Source: Pseudolysobacter antarcticus
GTDB taxonomy: Bacteria; Pseudomonadota; Gammaproteobacteria; Xanthomonadales; Rhodanobacteraceae
Direction: 5' to 3'
Length of the DNA stretch: 64,000 bases
NCBI RefSeq assembly: GCF_004168365.1
Contig: NZ_CP035704.1
Coordinates: 1,736,001-1,800,000 of the forward strand
Every line of letters starts with the position of its first letter. Within the stretch, counting starts at the first letter, position 1. The translations under genes were made by a program, and so were the position numbers. The notes under the pieces are model-generated. The model ran no database searches. It had not been told where the DNA came from and worked only from the letters and a program-made list of their open reading frames with translations. Below, one piece after another: positions 1-11,600 of this stretch.

Positions 1-163
1 CGCGTTAGTGATGCGCAAAAGGGAAACCCCGGGCACCGAGCATCCGGTGTTGCTCAGGCGATGCTTCTGAGAGATGCCGCGCCATTCCACATCCAACCCG
101 AGCTTTACAGCGATGCACAAGCGCTGCTACCATTGAGTTATTGTAATAACGCATTAGTACATT
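1..163. other. Leader region upstream of the TrpR-like gene
   Basis: No gene could be supported here. The only clear structure is an imperfect palindrome at 143-160, annotated separately. The window may begin inside the 5' part of a neighbouring gene, but nothing recognisable is encoded on either strand. Confidence 0.4.
143..160. promoter_or_regulatory. Candidate TrpR-type operator
   Basis: Imperfect palindrome GTAATAAC-GC-ATTAGTAC, with 6 of 8 half-site positions symmetric. It ends 3 nt before the ATG of the TrpR-like gene. The right half-site ATTAGTAC differs by one base from the ACTAGTAC half of the E. coli trp operator, which is known from the literature. Autoregulation, and possibly control of the his genes downstream, is inference. 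Confidence 0.4.
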
Positions 164-583
164 ATGAAGCGACGTTTCATCGAGGCCGAAAGCACCGGCA
201 CCACACCCGAAGACAGCCTGTGCCGTGCGTTGCTGACGCTGGATTCGCTGGCTGAGATGCGCGCGTTCTTGCGCGATCTGTGCACGCCGGCGGAACTCGA
301 AGCATTGACCGATCGCTGGCGTGTCGTGCCGTACATCCTGCAAGGCGTGGCGTATCGCGAGATCCACGAGCGCACCGCAGTCAGCGTTACCACGATCGGC
401 CGCGTCGCGAGATTCCTGCAGCAAGGCAACGGCGGTTATCTGGCCGCAGTCGCGCACAAGGCGCTGCCGCGTGCGGCAGCCTCGCCGCGGGCGCGCAAGA
501 AAATTCCGGCATCGCCGAAAAAAACTAATGCAATTCGCGTAGCGCAAAAGCGTTCACGATCATCGATTCGGAGCGCCCCATGA
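164..583 (+). CDS. TrpR/YerC-family DNA-binding protein
   Basis: A 139-residue protein. Residues about 16-95 match the TrpR/YerC (YecD) superfamily: a helical region with [12 protein letters not shown] at 41-52, then a helix-turn-helix (about 62-85) with [13 protein letters not shown]. The tail from about 103 is rich in Arg, Lys, Ala and Pro and probably disordered. Family members are small transcriptional repressors; a member directly ahead of the his operon is common in Xanthomonadales, from memory. The ATG at 164 has no Shine-Dalgarno sequence and follows a TrpR-operator-like palindrome. The hisG start overlaps the last codons, so the gene is probably co-transcribed with his. The ligand, if any, is unknown. 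Confidence 0.8.
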   Translation: MKRRFIEAESTGTTPEDSLCRALLTLDSLAEMRAFLRDLCTPAELEALTDRWRVVPYILQGVAYREIHERTAVSVTTIGRVARFLQQGNGGYLAAVAHKALPRAAASPRARKKIPASPKKTNAIRVAQKRSRSSIRSAP

Positions 584-1479
584 AAAACCGCGACCGGCTG
601 CGTATCGCCATCCAGAAATCCGGGCGTCTGTCCGATCAGTCGCAGGATCTGTTGAGCAAGTGTGGACTGAAATTTCGCAGTAGTCGCGACAAGCTGTTCT
701 GTTTCGGCGAGAGTCTGCCAATCGATCTGCTGCTGGTGCGCGATGACGATATCCCAGGCCTGATCGAGCAAGGTGTGTGTGATCTCGGTGTGGTCGGGCG
801 CAACGTGCTGCGCGAGCAGGAGCTGAGCGTTCGCGCGCGCGGCGAGGCGCCGTTGTTCGGCGAATTACGTGCGCTCGGGTTTGGCCGTTGTCGTTTGTCG
901 ATCGCGATTCCGCAGGAGCTCGAGTACGAAGGTGTTGCGCAGCTTTCGGGTTTGCGCATCGCGACGAGTTATCCGAGTTTGCTCGGCGATTGGTTGCGCG
1001 AAAATCAGGTCGATGCACGCACGGTCGTGTTATCAGGTTCGGTCGAAATCGCGCCGCGTCTCGGCACCGCCGATGCGATCTGCGATCTTGTCTCCAGCGG
1101 CGCGACGCTCGTTGCGAATCAGCTGAAAGAGGCGGCGATCTTGCTCGAAAGCGAAGCGGTGCTGGCCGGGGCTTCGGTTACGCCGGACGATGAGCGCGGC
1201 GAATTGTTGGAGTTGCTGCTGCGTCGTCTCGATGGCGTATTGCAGGTGCGCGAAAGCAAGCTCGTGATGCTGCATGCGCCGCGCAGCGCCGTGGAAAATA
1301 TCGCGCGCCTGCTGCCCGGTGGACAACGCCCTACCGTGTTGCCGCTGGAAGGCGACAACGACGAAGTTGCGTTGCAGGCGGTGTGTTATGGCGCGATCAC
1401 GTGGCAGCACCTTGAGGATTTGAAACGCGCCGGCGCGAGTGCGTTGCTGGTATTGCCGGTGGAGAAAATGCTGGCATGA
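580..1479 (+). CDS. hisG: ATP phosphoribosyltransferase, long form (HisG)
   Basis: Catalyses the first step of histidine biosynthesis, ATP + PRPP to phosphoribosyl-ATP. At 299 residues it is the long, self-sufficient form, with a C-terminal regulatory domain (about 225-299) that normally gives histidine feedback inhibition, so no HisZ partner is needed. Conserved stretches include [11 protein letters not shown] (67-77), [12 protein letters not shown] (128-139) and the PRPP-binding [14 protein letters not shown] (169-182). The ATG overlaps the end of the TrpR-like gene and the stop overlaps hisD (ATGA). Cytoplasmic. Confidence 0.97.
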   Translation: MKNRDRLRIAIQKSGRLSDQSQDLLSKCGLKFRSSRDKLFCFGESLPIDLLLVRDDDIPGLIEQGVCDLGVVGRNVLREQELSVRARGEAPLFGELRALGFGRCRLSIAIPQELEYEGVAQLSGLRIATSYPSLLGDWLRENQVDARTVVLSGSVEIAPRLGTADAICDLVSSGATLVANQLKEAAILLESEAVLAGASVTPDDERGELLELLLRRLDGVLQVRESKLVMLHAPRSAVENIARLLPGGQRPTVLPLEGDNDEVALQAVCYGAITWQHLEDLKRAGASALLVLPVEKMLA

Positions 1480-2795
1480 ACACTGGCACCGGAATATCGG
1501 ATTGGAACGCGCTCGACGATGCCCAGCGTGCCGTGTTGCTGGCGCGTCCGGCGCTCAGCAACAACGAAGAAATACGCGATGCCGTGCGCCGCATCATCGC
1601 GCAGGTCCGGGCTGATGGTGACAGCACCTTGCGTGCATTGACGCGACGGTTTGATGGCATCGAGATTGCGGATTTCGCGGTCAGCGCCGGGGAATTCGCC
1701 GCTGCCGAACGGATCGTCCCTGACGAAATAAAAGACGCGCTGGATGCTGCGATAAGGCGCATCGAACAATTCCATCGTGCGGCGATGCTCGCTGATGTTC
1801 GGGTCGAGACTGCGCCTGGCGTTGTCTGCGAACGAGTGCAGCGACCGATCGAAAAGGTCGGCCTGTATGTGCCAGCCGGCACTGCGCCGCTGCCATCCAC
1901 GGCGATCATGCTCGGCGTGCCGGCGCGGCTCGCACTTTGCCCGCAGGTGGTACTGTGCACGCCGCCGACGCGCGATGGCGGCTGTGATCCGGTGGTGCTG
2001 GTCGCTGCGGCGCGTTGCGGCATCAGGCATGTCTACAAGATCGGTGGCGCGCAGGCGATTGCGGCGATGGCATTTGGCAGCGAAACCATTCCGAAGTGCG
2101 ACAAGATTTTCGGCCCGGGCAATGCGTATGTCACGCAGGCAAAACTCGAGGTCGCGCAGGATCCGCTCGGTGCCGCGATCGATATGCCGGCCGGTCCTTC
2201 CGAAGTTCTGGTGATTGCCGATGACAGCGCGAATGCCGAATTTGTCGCAGCCGATCTGCTCGCACAAGCCGAACACGGGCCGGATTCGCAGGTGCTGCTG
2301 TTGACGCCATCGCGCGCGGTGCTCGATGCGGTGGCGACAGCGCTCGAACGTCAATGCGCCTTGCTGCCGCGTGCCGCAATCGCCACTGCAGCGCTGCAAT
2401 ACAGCCGACTGATTCTGGTCAAGGATCTCGCGCAGGCGTGTGCGATCAGCAATAAGTATGCGCCGGAACATCTGATCTTGAACGTGCGCGAACCGCGCAG
2501 CTGGCTCGCGAAGATCAGCAGCGCCGGTTCGATTTTTCTCGGCGCGTGGTCGCCCGAAAGTGTCGGTGATTATTGCAGTGGCACCAATCACGTTTTGCCA
2601 ACGTACGGTTATGCGCGCGCTTGGAGCGGCGTATCGGTGTCGAGTTTCCAGAAGCAGATTACGGTGCAGGAATTGAGTCCGGCAGGATTGCAGGCGATCG
2701 GCCCGGATGCCGCGACACTCGCGCGTTGCGAAGGCCTGAACGGACACGAACGCGCCGTCACGGTGCGGCTGCAGACGCTGGAGAAAAACGCATGA
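1476..2795 (+). CDS. hisD: Histidinol dehydrogenase (HisD)
   Basis: Zinc-dependent NAD enzyme performing the last two oxidations, L-histidinol to histidine. The 439-residue length is normal. Visible signatures are [15 protein letters not shown] (131-145), [12 protein letters not shown] (212-223), [13 protein letters not shown] (237-249), the metal-ligand region [12 protein letters not shown] (261-272) and the catalytic Glu-His pair in YAPEHLI (328-334). The second conserved His lies near the C-terminus in GLNGHERAV. It overlaps hisG by 4 nt and hisC by 4 nt, implying translational coupling. Confidence 0.97.
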   Translation: MNTGTGISDWNALDDAQRAVLLARPALSNNEEIRDAVRRIIAQVRADGDSTLRALTRRFDGIEIADFAVSAGEFAAAERIVPDEIKDALDAAIRRIEQFHRAAMLADVRVETAPGVVCERVQRPIEKVGLYVPAGTAPLPSTAIMLGVPARLALCPQVVLCTPPTRDGGCDPVVLVAAARCGIRHVYKIGGAQAIAAMAFGSETIPKCDKIFGPGNAYVTQAKLEVAQDPLGAAIDMPAGPSEVLVIADDSANAEFVAADLLAQAEHGPDSQVLLLTPSRAVLDAVATALERQCALLPRAAIATAALQYSRLILVKDLAQACAISNKYAPEHLILNVREPRSWLAKISSAGSIFLGAWSPESVGDYCSGTNHVLPTYGYARAWSGVSVSSFQKQITVQELSPAGLQAIGPDAATLARCEGLNGHERAVTVRLQTLEKNA

Positions 2796-3865
2796 GTGTG
2801 CTTGATCTCGCCCGCGCGGAAATCCGCAATCTCGCGCCGTATAGTTCGGCACGCATGGAAGCGAACGGCGGCAAGGTGCTGCTCAACGCGAATGAAAATC
2901 CGTGGCCGCCGCACGGCGACGATGGCCAGCATCTGAACCGTTATCCTGATCCGCAGCCGGTCGAGCTGGTCGAAAAACTCGCCGCGATTTACGGCGTGAC
3001 CGCGGCGCAGACGTTGGTCGGGCGCGGCAGCGACGAATTCATCGATTTGCTTACGCGAGCATTCTGCCGCGCCGGCAAGGACGGCATCGTTATTTCGCCG
3101 CCGACCTTCGGCATGTACGCGGTGTGTGCGCGCATCCAGAATGCGCGGGTTCGTGAAGTGCCGTTGCGCGCCGAACAGGATTTTTCGCTCGATATCGATG
3201 CGTTGCTGAAAGCCGTCACAACCACGACGCGGCTGGTGTATGTGTGCACGCCAAACAACCCGACCGGCGGTGTGGTCGGCCTGAAAGAAATCGAATACAT
3301 CGCCACCGCGCTGAAGGATCGTGCGGTGCTTATAGTCGATGAAGCGTATGGCGAATTTTCCAGTGAAGCCAGCGCCGCGAGCTTGCTCGCGCAGCACGAT
3401 AACCTTGTGGTATTGCGCACGTTGTCGAAAGCGTTTGCGCTTGCGGGTGCACGCATCGGTGTGGCGCTGGCGGCGCCCGAGATTATCGATTTGTTGCGTC
3501 GGATCATGGCGCCGTATCCGCTGCCCGCAACCAGCGTGAATGCTGCGCTGAAAGTATTGAGCAGCGAGGCGATCAGCGAAATGCATCAGCGTGTCGGTTT
3601 GTTGTGCGCCGAGCGCGATCGTTTGCTGGTGGCATTTGCCGCGCTTCCGGTGGTAAAAAAAGTCTGGCCATCGGAGGCGAATTTTCTGTGTCTGCAATTC
3701 GCTGATGCACAACTCGTATATCGCACGCTGCTTGCGCAGGGCATCGTCTTGCGCAACGTTTCGCATTATCCCGGGCTGGCCGATTGCCTGCGTATCAGTA
3801 TCGGTCGATCGCTGGAAAATCAGCGCGTGCTCGCAGCATTGAGCGCATTAACGGAGGTGGTGTGA
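2792..3865 (+). CDS. hisC: Histidinol-phosphate aminotransferase (HisC)
   Basis: PLP-dependent class I/II aminotransferase converting imidazole acetol-phosphate to histidinol-phosphate. The 357 residues carry the expected motifs: [10 protein letters not shown] (31-40), the cofactor loop CTPNNPTGG (152-160), DEAYGEF (183-189) and the Schiff-base lysine K213 in [14 protein letters not shown]. The ATG at 2792 overlaps the hisD stop (ATGA), which decides the start; the open frame extends upstream inside hisD, but that stretch is not HisC-like. Confidence 0.96.
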   Translation: MSVLDLARAEIRNLAPYSSARMEANGGKVLLNANENPWPPHGDDGQHLNRYPDPQPVELVEKLAAIYGVTAAQTLVGRGSDEFIDLLTRAFCRAGKDGIVISPPTFGMYAVCARIQNARVREVPLRAEQDFSLDIDALLKAVTTTTRLVYVCTPNNPTGGVVGLKEIEYIATALKDRAVLIVDEAYGEFSSEASAASLLAQHDNLVVLRTLSKAFALAGARIGVALAAPEIIDLLRRIMAPYPLPATSVNAALKVLSSEAISEMHQRVGLLCAERDRLLVAFAALPVVKKVWPSEANFLCLQFADAQLVYRTLLAQGIVLRNVSHYPGLADCLRISIGRSLENQRVLAALSALTEVV

Positions 3866-4932
3866 TGGGCGCGCGCAAGATCCTGTTCGTCGATCGTGAT
3901 GGCACCTTGATCGAGGAGCCGGAAGATTTTCAGGTCGATCACATCAGCAAGGTGCGACTCGTCGAAGGCGTGATTCCGGCAATGCTCGCCTTGCAGCGCG
4001 CAGGTTACGAATTTGTCATGGTCACCAATCAGGATGGTCTCGGCACGGCGAGTTTTCCCGAAGCCGATTTTGTGCCGGCGCATACGTTGATGCTGCAGAT
4101 TTTCGAGTCGCAAGGCATTCGTTTTCGCGAGACTCTGATCGATCGCAGTTTCCCCCACGAGAATTTGCCGACACGCAAACCTGGCATCGGTCTGGCGCTG
4201 CATTATCTGCATCAGGGCGACATGGACAGCGCAGCGTCAGCGATGGTCGGCGATCGCGAAACCGATCTGCAGTTCGCGCGCAATCTTGGTATCCGCGGAT
4301 TTCTGCTCGGCCCGAATGCAACGAGTTGGGCGCAGATCGCGCACGAGCTGGTCAATCGTCCGCGTCGCGCCGAGGTCGAGCGCAACACCAAGGAAACGCG
4401 CATACGCGTATCGGTTGATCTCGATCGCGAAGCCGATCCGGTCGCAAAAACCGGGCTCGGATTTTTCGACCATATGCTCGAACAACTCGGCAAACACGGC
4501 GGGTTCGCGTTGAGCCTGAGCTGCGATGGCGATCTGCATATTGACGAACATCACACGATCGAGGACTCCGCGCTCGCGCTCGGCCAGGCATTGCGTCAGG
4601 CGCTCGGCGACAAGCGCGGCATTGGCCGTTACGGCTTTACCGCGCCGATGGATGAAACGCTTGCGAGCGCGGCGCTGGATCTTTCCGGGCGTCCGTATTT
4701 TGTCTTCGACGGGGTGTTTCCGCGCGAGCAGGTCGGTGGTCTGCCGAGTGAACTCGTGCCGCATTTTTTCCGCTCGTTGTGCGAGACCCTTGGTGCAAAT
4801 CTGCATCTGTCAGTGCGCGGCGAAAATGCGCACCACATGATCGAAGCCTGTTTCAAGGTGACCGCGCGGTGCTTGCGCCAAGCGATAAAACGCGATGGCG
4901 ATGCCTTGCCTTCGACCAAGGGCACGCTATGA
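3865..4932 (+). CDS. hisB: Bifunctional histidinol-phosphatase / IGP dehydratase (HisB)
   Basis: A 355-residue fusion. Residues 1-160 form a HAD-type histidinol-phosphatase with nucleophile and acid D10/D12 in FVDRDGT. Residues about 165-355 form imidazoleglycerol-phosphate dehydratase, with its metal-binding runs [23 protein letters not shown] and HHMIEACFK. Oddity: the HAD insertion that carries Cys-His-Cys-Cys zinc ligands in E. coli HisB reads [16 protein letters not shown] here (91-106), so the four ligands are missing although RKP is kept. RBS ggagg lies at 3852-3856; the A of the ATG is shared with the hisC stop. Confidence 0.96.
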   Translation: MGARKILFVDRDGTLIEEPEDFQVDHISKVRLVEGVIPAMLALQRAGYEFVMVTNQDGLGTASFPEADFVPAHTLMLQIFESQGIRFRETLIDRSFPHENLPTRKPGIGLALHYLHQGDMDSAASAMVGDRETDLQFARNLGIRGFLLGPNATSWAQIAHELVNRPRRAEVERNTKETRIRVSVDLDREADPVAKTGLGFFDHMLEQLGKHGGFALSLSCDGDLHIDEHHTIEDSALALGQALRQALGDKRGIGRYGFTAPMDETLASAALDLSGRPYFVFDGVFPREQVGGLPSELVPHFFRSLCETLGANLHLSVRGENAHHMIEACFKVTARCLRQAIKRDGDALPSTKGTL

Positions 4933-5552
4933 ATCGCGACGTTGAAAATCGCGATTCGGCAAAAAAAAACGTCGTGCTGGTAGACAGCGGCGGCACCAAT
5001 ATCGGTTCGGTGCGATATGCCTTGGAGCGGCTCGGTGTGATCGCCGAACTCAGTGCCGATGCAGCCCGTATCCGCGCCGCGACGCATGTGATCTTGCCGG
5101 GCGTCGGCGCTGCGCGCCCAGGGATGCAGCAACTGCACAAACTCGATCTGATCGATACGCTGCGCGCGCTGAAACAGCCTGTGCTTGGTGTCTGTCTCGG
5201 CATGCAATTGTTGTTCGAGAGTTCGGAGGAAAGCGATACCGAATGCCTCGGTTTGCTGCCCGGACGGGTGCGGCATTTCGACAGATCGGCCTCGCTGCGT
5301 GTGCCGCATATGGGTTGGAATCGTCTGCAGGCACGCGGTGAAAATCCGCTGCTGTTTGGCCTGGACAAAAACGACTACGCGTATTTTGTGCACAGCTACG
5401 CCGCGCCGATTGGTGACTACACGCTGGCCAGTTGCGATTACGCCGGCGAGTTTTCCGCGATCGTGCAGAAGAACAATTTTTACGGCATGCAGTTTCATCC
5501 CGAGCGATCGAGTCGGGTTGGCGCGTTGTTGCTGCAGAATTTTTTGCGATGA
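4929..5552 (+). CDS. hisH: Imidazole glycerol phosphate synthase, glutaminase subunit (HisH)
   Basis: Class I glutamine amidotransferase that supplies ammonia to HisF for ring closure to IGP and AICAR. It has 207 residues, with the nucleophile C89 in [11 protein letters not shown] and the His-Glu pair H190/E192 in FHPERS. About 12 extra residues precede the first beta strand ([12 protein letters not shown]). The ATG overlaps the hisB stop by 4 nt. It should work as a heterodimer with the HisF encoded two genes downstream. Confidence 0.96.
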   Translation: MNRDVENRDSAKKNVVLVDSGGTNIGSVRYALERLGVIAELSADAARIRAATHVILPGVGAARPGMQQLHKLDLIDTLRALKQPVLGVCLGMQLLFESSEESDTECLGLLPGRVRHFDRSASLRVPHMGWNRLQARGENPLLFGLDKNDYAYFVHSYAAPIGDYTLASCDYAGEFSAIVQKNNFYGMQFHPERSSRVGALLLQNFLR

Positions 5553-5600
5553 ATTGATGTGCGCGAGCTGATGCAAAACGAATCTCTATCGAATGAAACC

Positions 5601-6326
5601 ATGGTCGTCATTCCCGCCATCGATCTGCGCGGCGGCGGTGTGGTGCGCCTGCGCCAAGGCGATTACGCGCGCGAAACCAATTACGATATCGCGCCACAAG
5701 CGCTCGCAGAAAATTACGCGCAAGCCGGCGCACGCTGGTTGCATATGGTCGATCTCGACGGGGCACGCGACGGCAGTTTTGCCAACCTCGCGGTGATCGC
5801 CGCCATCGCTGCGAGCGGAAAACTTCAGGTACAGGCCGGCGGTGGCGTGCGTACGATCGATGATGTGCAGCGATTGTTTGATCACGGTGTTGCGCGCGTC
5901 GTGCTGGGCAGCGTCGCGGTACGCGAGCCGCAGCGTGTGCTCGAATGGATCGCGCATTTCGGCCCGGAAAAAATCTGCATCGCGCTCGATACGCGCGCGA
6001 ATAATGGACGCTGGGAATTGCCCGTATCGGGCTGGACCGAAAACGCCAGCGCCACACTCGACGAACTCGCGCCGCTGTATGCAGCCAACGGTGCGCGGCA
6101 TTTGTTATGCACGGATATCGCGCGCGATGGCATGTTGTCCGGGCCGAATCTCGATCTGTATCGGCATCTGCAAATCATTGCGCCGATACTTGCGGTGCAG
6201 GCTTCGGGTGGCGTGCGTGATCTGGCTGATGTGTTGGCCTTGCGTGGCAGCGGCGTGAGCGGCGCGATCCTCGGTCGCAGCCTGCTCGAAGGCAAACTGG
6301 ATTTGCGCGAGGCGCTGACATGCTGA
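5601..6326 (+). CDS. hisA: ProFAR isomerase (HisA)
   Basis: TIM-barrel isomerase of the 5-aminoimidazole carboxamide ribotide intermediate. The barrel starts with [20 protein letters not shown], placing the catalytic Asp at the end of strand 1. [22 protein letters not shown] and [14 protein letters not shown] are the phosphate-binding and second catalytic segments. Start is uncertain: ATG 5601 fits the family N-terminus, but in-frame ATG 5571 and GTG 5559 also exist and none has a good Shine-Dalgarno. Overlaps hisF by 7 nt. Confidence 0.93.
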   Translation: MVVIPAIDLRGGGVVRLRQGDYARETNYDIAPQALAENYAQAGARWLHMVDLDGARDGSFANLAVIAAIAASGKLQVQAGGGVRTIDDVQRLFDHGVARVVLGSVAVREPQRVLEWIAHFGPEKICIALDTRANNGRWELPVSGWTENASATLDELAPLYAANGARHLLCTDIARDGMLSGPNLDLYRHLQIIAPILAVQASGGVRDLADVLALRGSGVSGAILGRSLLEGKLDLREALTC

Positions 6327-7087
6327 CCCGACGCATCATCCCGTGCCTCGATGTGCGCGACGGCAAGGTCGTCAAAGGCGTGCGTTTTCGTGATCATGTG
6401 GTGATGGGCGAAATCGTCGATCTTGCCTTGCGCTATCGCGATGAAGGCGCCGATGAGCTGGTGTTCTACGACATCACCGCGAGCCCGGAAAACCGACGGG
6501 TCGATCGGGCTTGGGTCGAGCGTGTGGCGCGTGTGATCGACATTCCATTTTGTGTGGCCGGTGGCATTCGCAATGTGGCCGATGCACGCGAAATCCTGCA
6601 TGCTGGCGCGGACAAGATTTCGGTGAATTCGCCAGCGCTGGAACGCCCCGATCTGATCAACGAACTGGCCGATGCGTTCGGCGTGCAATGTGTCGTGATC
6701 GGCATCGACAGTCGTCTGGTCGATGGCGAATATCGGATCAATCAATACACAGGCGATCCGGAAAAAATGCGCGAACTCGCGCGCCGCACGCTGGATTGGG
6801 TGATCGAAGTGCAACAGCGCGGCGCCGGCGAAATCGTGCTCAATTGCATGGGCGCCGACGGTGTGCGTGAAGGCTACGATCTGCCGCAACTGCAGGCCGT
6901 GCGTGGCTTGTGCCATGTGCCGCTGATTGCCTCGGGTGGCGCGGGCGCGGTCGAACATTTTCGCGATGTGTTCGTCGCGGCGGATGTCGACGGCGCTCTG
7001 GCCGCGAGCGTGTTCCATTCCGGCGCGATTCCGATCGACACGCTGAAAAAATTTCTTGCCGATGCCGACATCGCGGTGCGCCCATGA
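6320..7087 (+). CDS. hisF: Imidazole glycerol phosphate synthase, cyclase subunit (HisF)
   Basis: TIM-barrel cyclase subunit pairing with HisH. The 255-residue length is typical. Catalytic aspartates sit in [17 protein letters not shown] (strand 1) and VVIGIDSRL (strand 5). [23 protein letters not shown] and [12 protein letters not shown] are the conserved phosphate-binding and loop segments. Its start lies inside the hisA end and its stop overlaps hisI. Confidence 0.97.
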   Translation: MLTRRIIPCLDVRDGKVVKGVRFRDHVVMGEIVDLALRYRDEGADELVFYDITASPENRRVDRAWVERVARVIDIPFCVAGGIRNVADAREILHAGADKISVNSPALERPDLINELADAFGVQCVVIGIDSRLVDGEYRINQYTGDPEKMRELARRTLDWVIEVQQRGAGEIVLNCMGADGVREGYDLPQLQAVRGLCHVPLIASGGAGAVEHFRDVFVAADVDGALAASVFHSGAIPIDTLKKFLADADIAVRP

Positions 7088-7728
7088 ACGATGCAATCGA
7101 TAAAGACAAGTTCCTCGATAGCGAAGCCATCGACAAGCTCGCCTGGAACAAAGGCGACGGTCTGTTGCCGGTGATCGTGCAGCATGCGTTGAATGCCAGC
7201 GTGCTGATGCTCGGTTACATGAATAGGACTGCGCTGCAAGAAACGCTGCAAAGTGGAAAAGTGACTTTTTACAGTCGCAGCAAACAACGTTTGTGGACCA
7301 AGGGCGAAACCTCGGGGCATTTCCTGTTGCTTCAATCCGCGCACATCGATTGCGACCACGACACGTTGTTGCTGCACGCGCTACCGCAAGGCCCGACCTG
7401 CCACACCGGCACAGCGAGTTGTTTCGGTGATGTTGCGACGCCGCGTTTGAGTTTTTTAGCCGAGCTTGATGCACTCGTCGCGCAGCGCGAGAGCGAGCGT
7501 CCGGCCGCCAGCTATACGACCAAACTGTTCGCCAGCGGCGTGCGCCGGATCGCGCAGAAAGTCGGCGAGGAAGGTGTCGAAACCGCACTCGCGGCGGTGG
7601 TGCAGGATGATGAAGCATTGCTCGGCGAGGCGGCTGATCTGACGTTCCATTTGCTGGTGCTGTTGCGCGCGCGCGGACTCGGTCTGGATGCGCTGCTGCA
7701 GGTGCTGCAAAAACGCCACCAGCGCTGA
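7084..7728 (+). CDS. hisI: Bifunctional PR-AMP cyclohydrolase / PR-ATP pyrophosphohydrolase (HisIE)
   Basis: 214 residues in two domains. HisI (about 20-115) has [28 protein letters not shown] and the zinc/magnesium region HIDCDHD...CHTG..SCF. HisE (about 125-214) is a MazG-like helical domain with [18 protein letters not shown]. These are the second and third pathway steps. The ATG at 7084 overlaps the hisF stop. It closes the operon: 73 nt separate it from the next gene. Confidence 0.96.
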   Translation: MNDAIDKDKFLDSEAIDKLAWNKGDGLLPVIVQHALNASVLMLGYMNRTALQETLQSGKVTFYSRSKQRLWTKGETSGHFLLLQSAHIDCDHDTLLLHALPQGPTCHTGTASCFGDVATPRLSFLAELDALVAQRESERPAASYTTKLFASGVRRIAQKVGEEGVETALAAVVQDDEALLGEAADLTFHLLVLLRARGLGLDALLQVLQKRHQR

Positions 7729-7746
7729 GCGCGATAAAATTCGCGC
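7729..7746 (+). other. Short inverted repeat after the his operon
   Basis: GCGCGA - taaaat - TCGCGC is a perfect 6-bp stem immediately after the hisI stop. There is no T-tract, so it is at best a weak terminator or mRNA-end hairpin. Confidence 0.25.
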
Positions 7747-7801
7747 CAAGGATTTTGCGCGCAAGACCGAAGTCCGTATAGTCGGTCATGGAGAGCAGAC
7801 G

Positions 7802-8359
7802 ATGAATCCTGATTTGCCCAGCTCGCAAACCTCGACCGACCCCGCGCCCGCGCAAGCCTCGGTCGATACGCTGTTCGACGAAGTTTATCTGCGTCTGAAA
7901 GCCATGGCCGGGCGGCAGATTGCGCATGGTCGCGGCGAAAATACGCTCAACACCACCGCTCTCGTGCACGAGCTGTATCTGCGCATCAATACCCATCGCG
8001 AACTCAGCTTCGAACATCCATCGCAATTTTTCGCGTATGCGGCACGCGCGATGCGGCATCTGCTGAGTGATCGCGCGCGTGATCGCCTGCGCCAGTGCGC
8101 GGGTGGCGACTGGTTGCGCGTGACCTTGACTGGCGTCGATCAGCGTATTGCGATCGATAGCGCGGAGCAGGCGCTGGCGCTGGACGCCGCGTTGCATCGC
8201 CTGGAGCAAACCGATGCGCGCGCCGCGCGTGTGGTCGAGTTGCGTTATTTCGCGGGACTCACGCTGGATCAAGTCGCGGAAATGCTCGCGCTGACGCGTC
8301 GCACGATTGATCGTGACTGGCGTTTTGCGCGCGCGTTTTTGCACGACGTGCTGGATTGA
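7802..8359 (+). CDS. ECF-like RNA polymerase sigma factor (TIGR02999 type)
   Basis: 185-residue sigma-70 family protein. The N-terminal part with DTLFDEVYLRLKAMAGRQ and TALVHELYLRI, region 2 (FFAYAARAMRHLLSDRARDR) and region 4 (AGLTLDQVAEMLALTRRTID, the helix-turn-helix) resemble the TIGR02999 ECF group. That group is often linked to Ser/Thr kinases, but no kinase or anti-sigma factor is seen nearby. Start chosen at ATG 7802 because ggagag lies 7 nt upstream. The gene precedes a giant secreted protein gene on the same strand; control of that gene is conjecture. Confidence 0.85.
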   Translation: MNPDLPSSQTSTDPAPAQASVDTLFDEVYLRLKAMAGRQIAHGRGENTLNTTALVHELYLRINTHRELSFEHPSQFFAYAARAMRHLLSDRARDRLRQCAGGDWLRVTLTGVDQRIAIDSAEQALALDAALHRLEQTDARAARVVELRYFAGLTLDQVAEMLALTRRTIDRDWRFARAFLHDVLD

Positions 8360-8627
8360 TCTGCAGCTGCGGGCGTCGTCGTGTGCGACTGTTTTTCATG
8401 CGTTGATTCCGCCGCAGCAATCGCCAATCCTGAATTCACTCTGCTGAACTCTGCCGTTCGTCGATACGAACAGCAACATGGGCTGCGTGCCGATACCGCG
8501 CCCTGAATCGGCCATGTCCCCTTTTTTTCCGAATGTCGTAATGAGTAATGGGCACCTGCTCATGCCAGTCAGCGGCATGTTTGCCGGCACAACATCCTAT
8601 CGCCATTCAACATCCGGAAAACTCATC

Positions 8628-11600
8628 ATGAAGTCGATTTCAATCGAACCCGTATCCATCGCGCCGCCGCTGCGGATTGGTATGCGGCAGTTTGTTCGTA
8701 TGCTGCTGTTGTCGCTGATCTGCCTGTTGGGCAAGCCGGTTTTCGCCGATACGTTTCTGGTCGACGTAGGTAGCGATGCGGTGCAGAATCCGGCGAATAC
8801 CACGACGTGCGCGGAGCAGGGCAACACCGCCCATTGCAGCCTGCGTGCGGCGATCATGCTCGGCAATACGCGTGCGGGTTCGCACACAATCACGTTTTCG
8901 CCGACCGTGTTGATGATCACCGTGATCAACGGCGGACTGCCGACGATGATGGCGCCGTTCACCGTGATCGGCAATCACATCACCACGATCAACGGCAACG
9001 GCCACGGCTGTCTCGACCTGACCGATTCCGGCACAGTCGCGCTCGGCCACAGCGATGGCGCGACCAACTCCAGCATCACCAATATGGTGATCAATAATTG
9101 CGGTGGCAACGGCATCAATGCGAACGGCCACAGTTACATTTTTGCCGGTAACTTCATCGGCGTCGATGCAACTGGCTTGATCGCGAAGCCGAACGTTTTA
9201 CACGGCATTGCGCTGTCGTCGACGCATGTGTATCCCGATACCAGCTCGAATTTCCTGCTCAATCTTTACAACAATCCGAACTTTCCGGTGCAGCCGATCG
9301 ACGCATCGCAAATCAATGCATTCTCGAACAATCTGGCGACCGCGCTGGCATCGCTGACGCCGGTGGTGATCAGCGGCAATGTGATTTCCGGCAACACCAA
9401 GAACGGTATCGAAATCTATAGCCAGAACATGGCGGCGGTGCTGATTTCCGGCAACAAGATCGGTACCGATCTGACTGGCAATATCGCGATTGCGAACGGC
9501 GGCGACGGTGTGCATCTGGTTGGCTCAACCTTCGGCAATCTGATCGGCCCGGACAATGTGATCAGCGGCAATACCGGCAACGGAATTTTTGTCGAAGCGG
9601 GCACCGTGTTCATGCCGAGCTATATCATGGGCAACCGCATCGGCCTCGCCGCCACGGATGCGAGCGCACACATCGGCAACGGACTCAGTGGCATTCGCAC
9701 CAACACGCTGCCGGATTCGAGCTTGAGCAATCACAATCCGACCGGGCTTGCCTTGTTGATCGGGCCGAGCAATCTGATCAGCGACAACAAGGGCATCAGC
9801 AATAGCGTTGATCCTGATTTTCTCAGCGACGACGAAGCCGGCGTGCGCATCACTGGCGCGAGCAAGTCGGTCAAGGTTGTCAGCAACACCATCGGCATGG
9901 CCGAGTTTCCGATCGGCACGCCGCTCGCTTCAAAAGCCTACGGCAATGTTGGTGATGGCATCATCGTCACCGCCAGCGGCAACACCATTGGCGGCAGCAC
10001 AAGCACCGGTAACATCATCGCCGGCAACGCGCGTCACGGCATCGTGGTCGGCGGCAGCGGTGTCACCGCGACGAATATCCAAGGCAATCTGATCGGCATA
10101 CATTCCGCGTTCGCCGGCAACTTTGCGCTCGGCAATGGCTTCGATGGCGTGCATATCGATTCGGCGAATTCGACTAATGGCGGTGGTGCGGCGCCAACTG
10201 ATTTCAACACCATCGCCGGCAATGGTCGCAACGGTTTGAAGATCCGCTTGGGCAATAATAGTTTCGGCTGGAGCAATCTCGCGCAACGCAATCGAATTTA
10301 TTCAAACGCAAAACTACTGGCCGGTGTCGGCCTTGATCTGGATCACAACGAAAACGCAACCGATGCGTTGCACGACGAGCTCGTGAACTACGCCAACCTC
10401 GATCAGGCGGCGCCGATAATTTGCGTCGGTCTGCCCGGTGAGCCGGACGAGTGCAGTGGATTTTCAGCGCCCATATCGAGCGGTGGAAATACCACCCTGA
10501 GCTGGACGTTCAAGAGCCATGGCCCGGCGACATTCCGCCTGGAATTTTTCCAGATTGATGCGGCCAGCGATAATGCCGCGACCAGCATGACGTTTCTCGG
10601 CGAACAGCAAATCACCACGATCGCAAGTGGTTTGCCAAGCGGTGCCGGATGCAGCGCGGGCCGTTGCACCGCGACCATCGCCGCCAGTGCCGCGGGCGCA
10701 TATGTATTGATGACCGCGACCGACATCACGCCGCTGACCGATCAGCCGGGCATGCTTGGCGACTGGAAAAACAACCTCACCTGTTTCGCCGGCGACCTCG
10801 GGATAATCCTGTCCGCTTGCAACGTCAATAATACGTCCGAGTTTTCGAATGTCGTGAGCGTTCCTGCCGCGGCACCGGACGTCACCACCACTGCAGCTAG
10901 CGCACTCGCAATGACGGGTGCGAGCTTGAACGGAACCGTCAGCGCAAACGGCGCGGCGACCACGGTGAGTTTCGAATACGGACCGACAACTTCGTACGGA
11001 TCGAGCTTGGCCGCTGGATCGCTGCTTGCGAATGCGAGCAATGCAGTCGTATCGATGCCACTGAGCGGACTCACTTGCAACACGACTTATCATTTCCGCA
11101 TCACCGCTAACAACGGCGTCGGCGGTACGATCGTCGGCAGCGATATGTCGTTCAGCACGCTCGCATGCGGTGTCGCTGCGCCGGCCGCGACGACCACCGC
11201 AGCTACCGCATTGGCACTCACGGGCGCGAGCTTGAACGGAACTGTCAGCGCAAACGGCGCGGCAACCACGGTGAGTTTTGAATACGGCCTGACCACTGCG
11301 TACGGCTCGACCTTGGCTGCCGGATCGCTGCTCGCGAATGCCAGCAATGCTCCCGTGTCGACGTCGTTGAGTGGCTTGACTTGCGCCACGATGTATCACT
11401 ATCGAATCACGGCGAGCAACGGCACTGGCGGCACGATTCTGGGCAGCGACATGTCGTTCACCACGCTCGCGTGTGGCGTTGCTGCACCGACCATGACTAC
11501 GACCGCTGCCACTGCAATTTCGCTGGTGGGTGCCACATTGAATGGCACGGTCACATCGAATGGTGCGACTACTGCGGTGTCGCTCGACTACGGCCTGACG

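Noticed and set aside
5-547. Long minus-strand frame opposite the TrpR-like gene
   Set aside because: Antisense shadow of a well-supported gene, rich in Arg and Cys, with no family resemblance.
8360-8627. Upstream in-frame extension of the IPTL-CTERM protein to 8478
   Set aside because: It would bury the signal peptide behind 50 polar residues; ATG 8628 gives a normal export signal.
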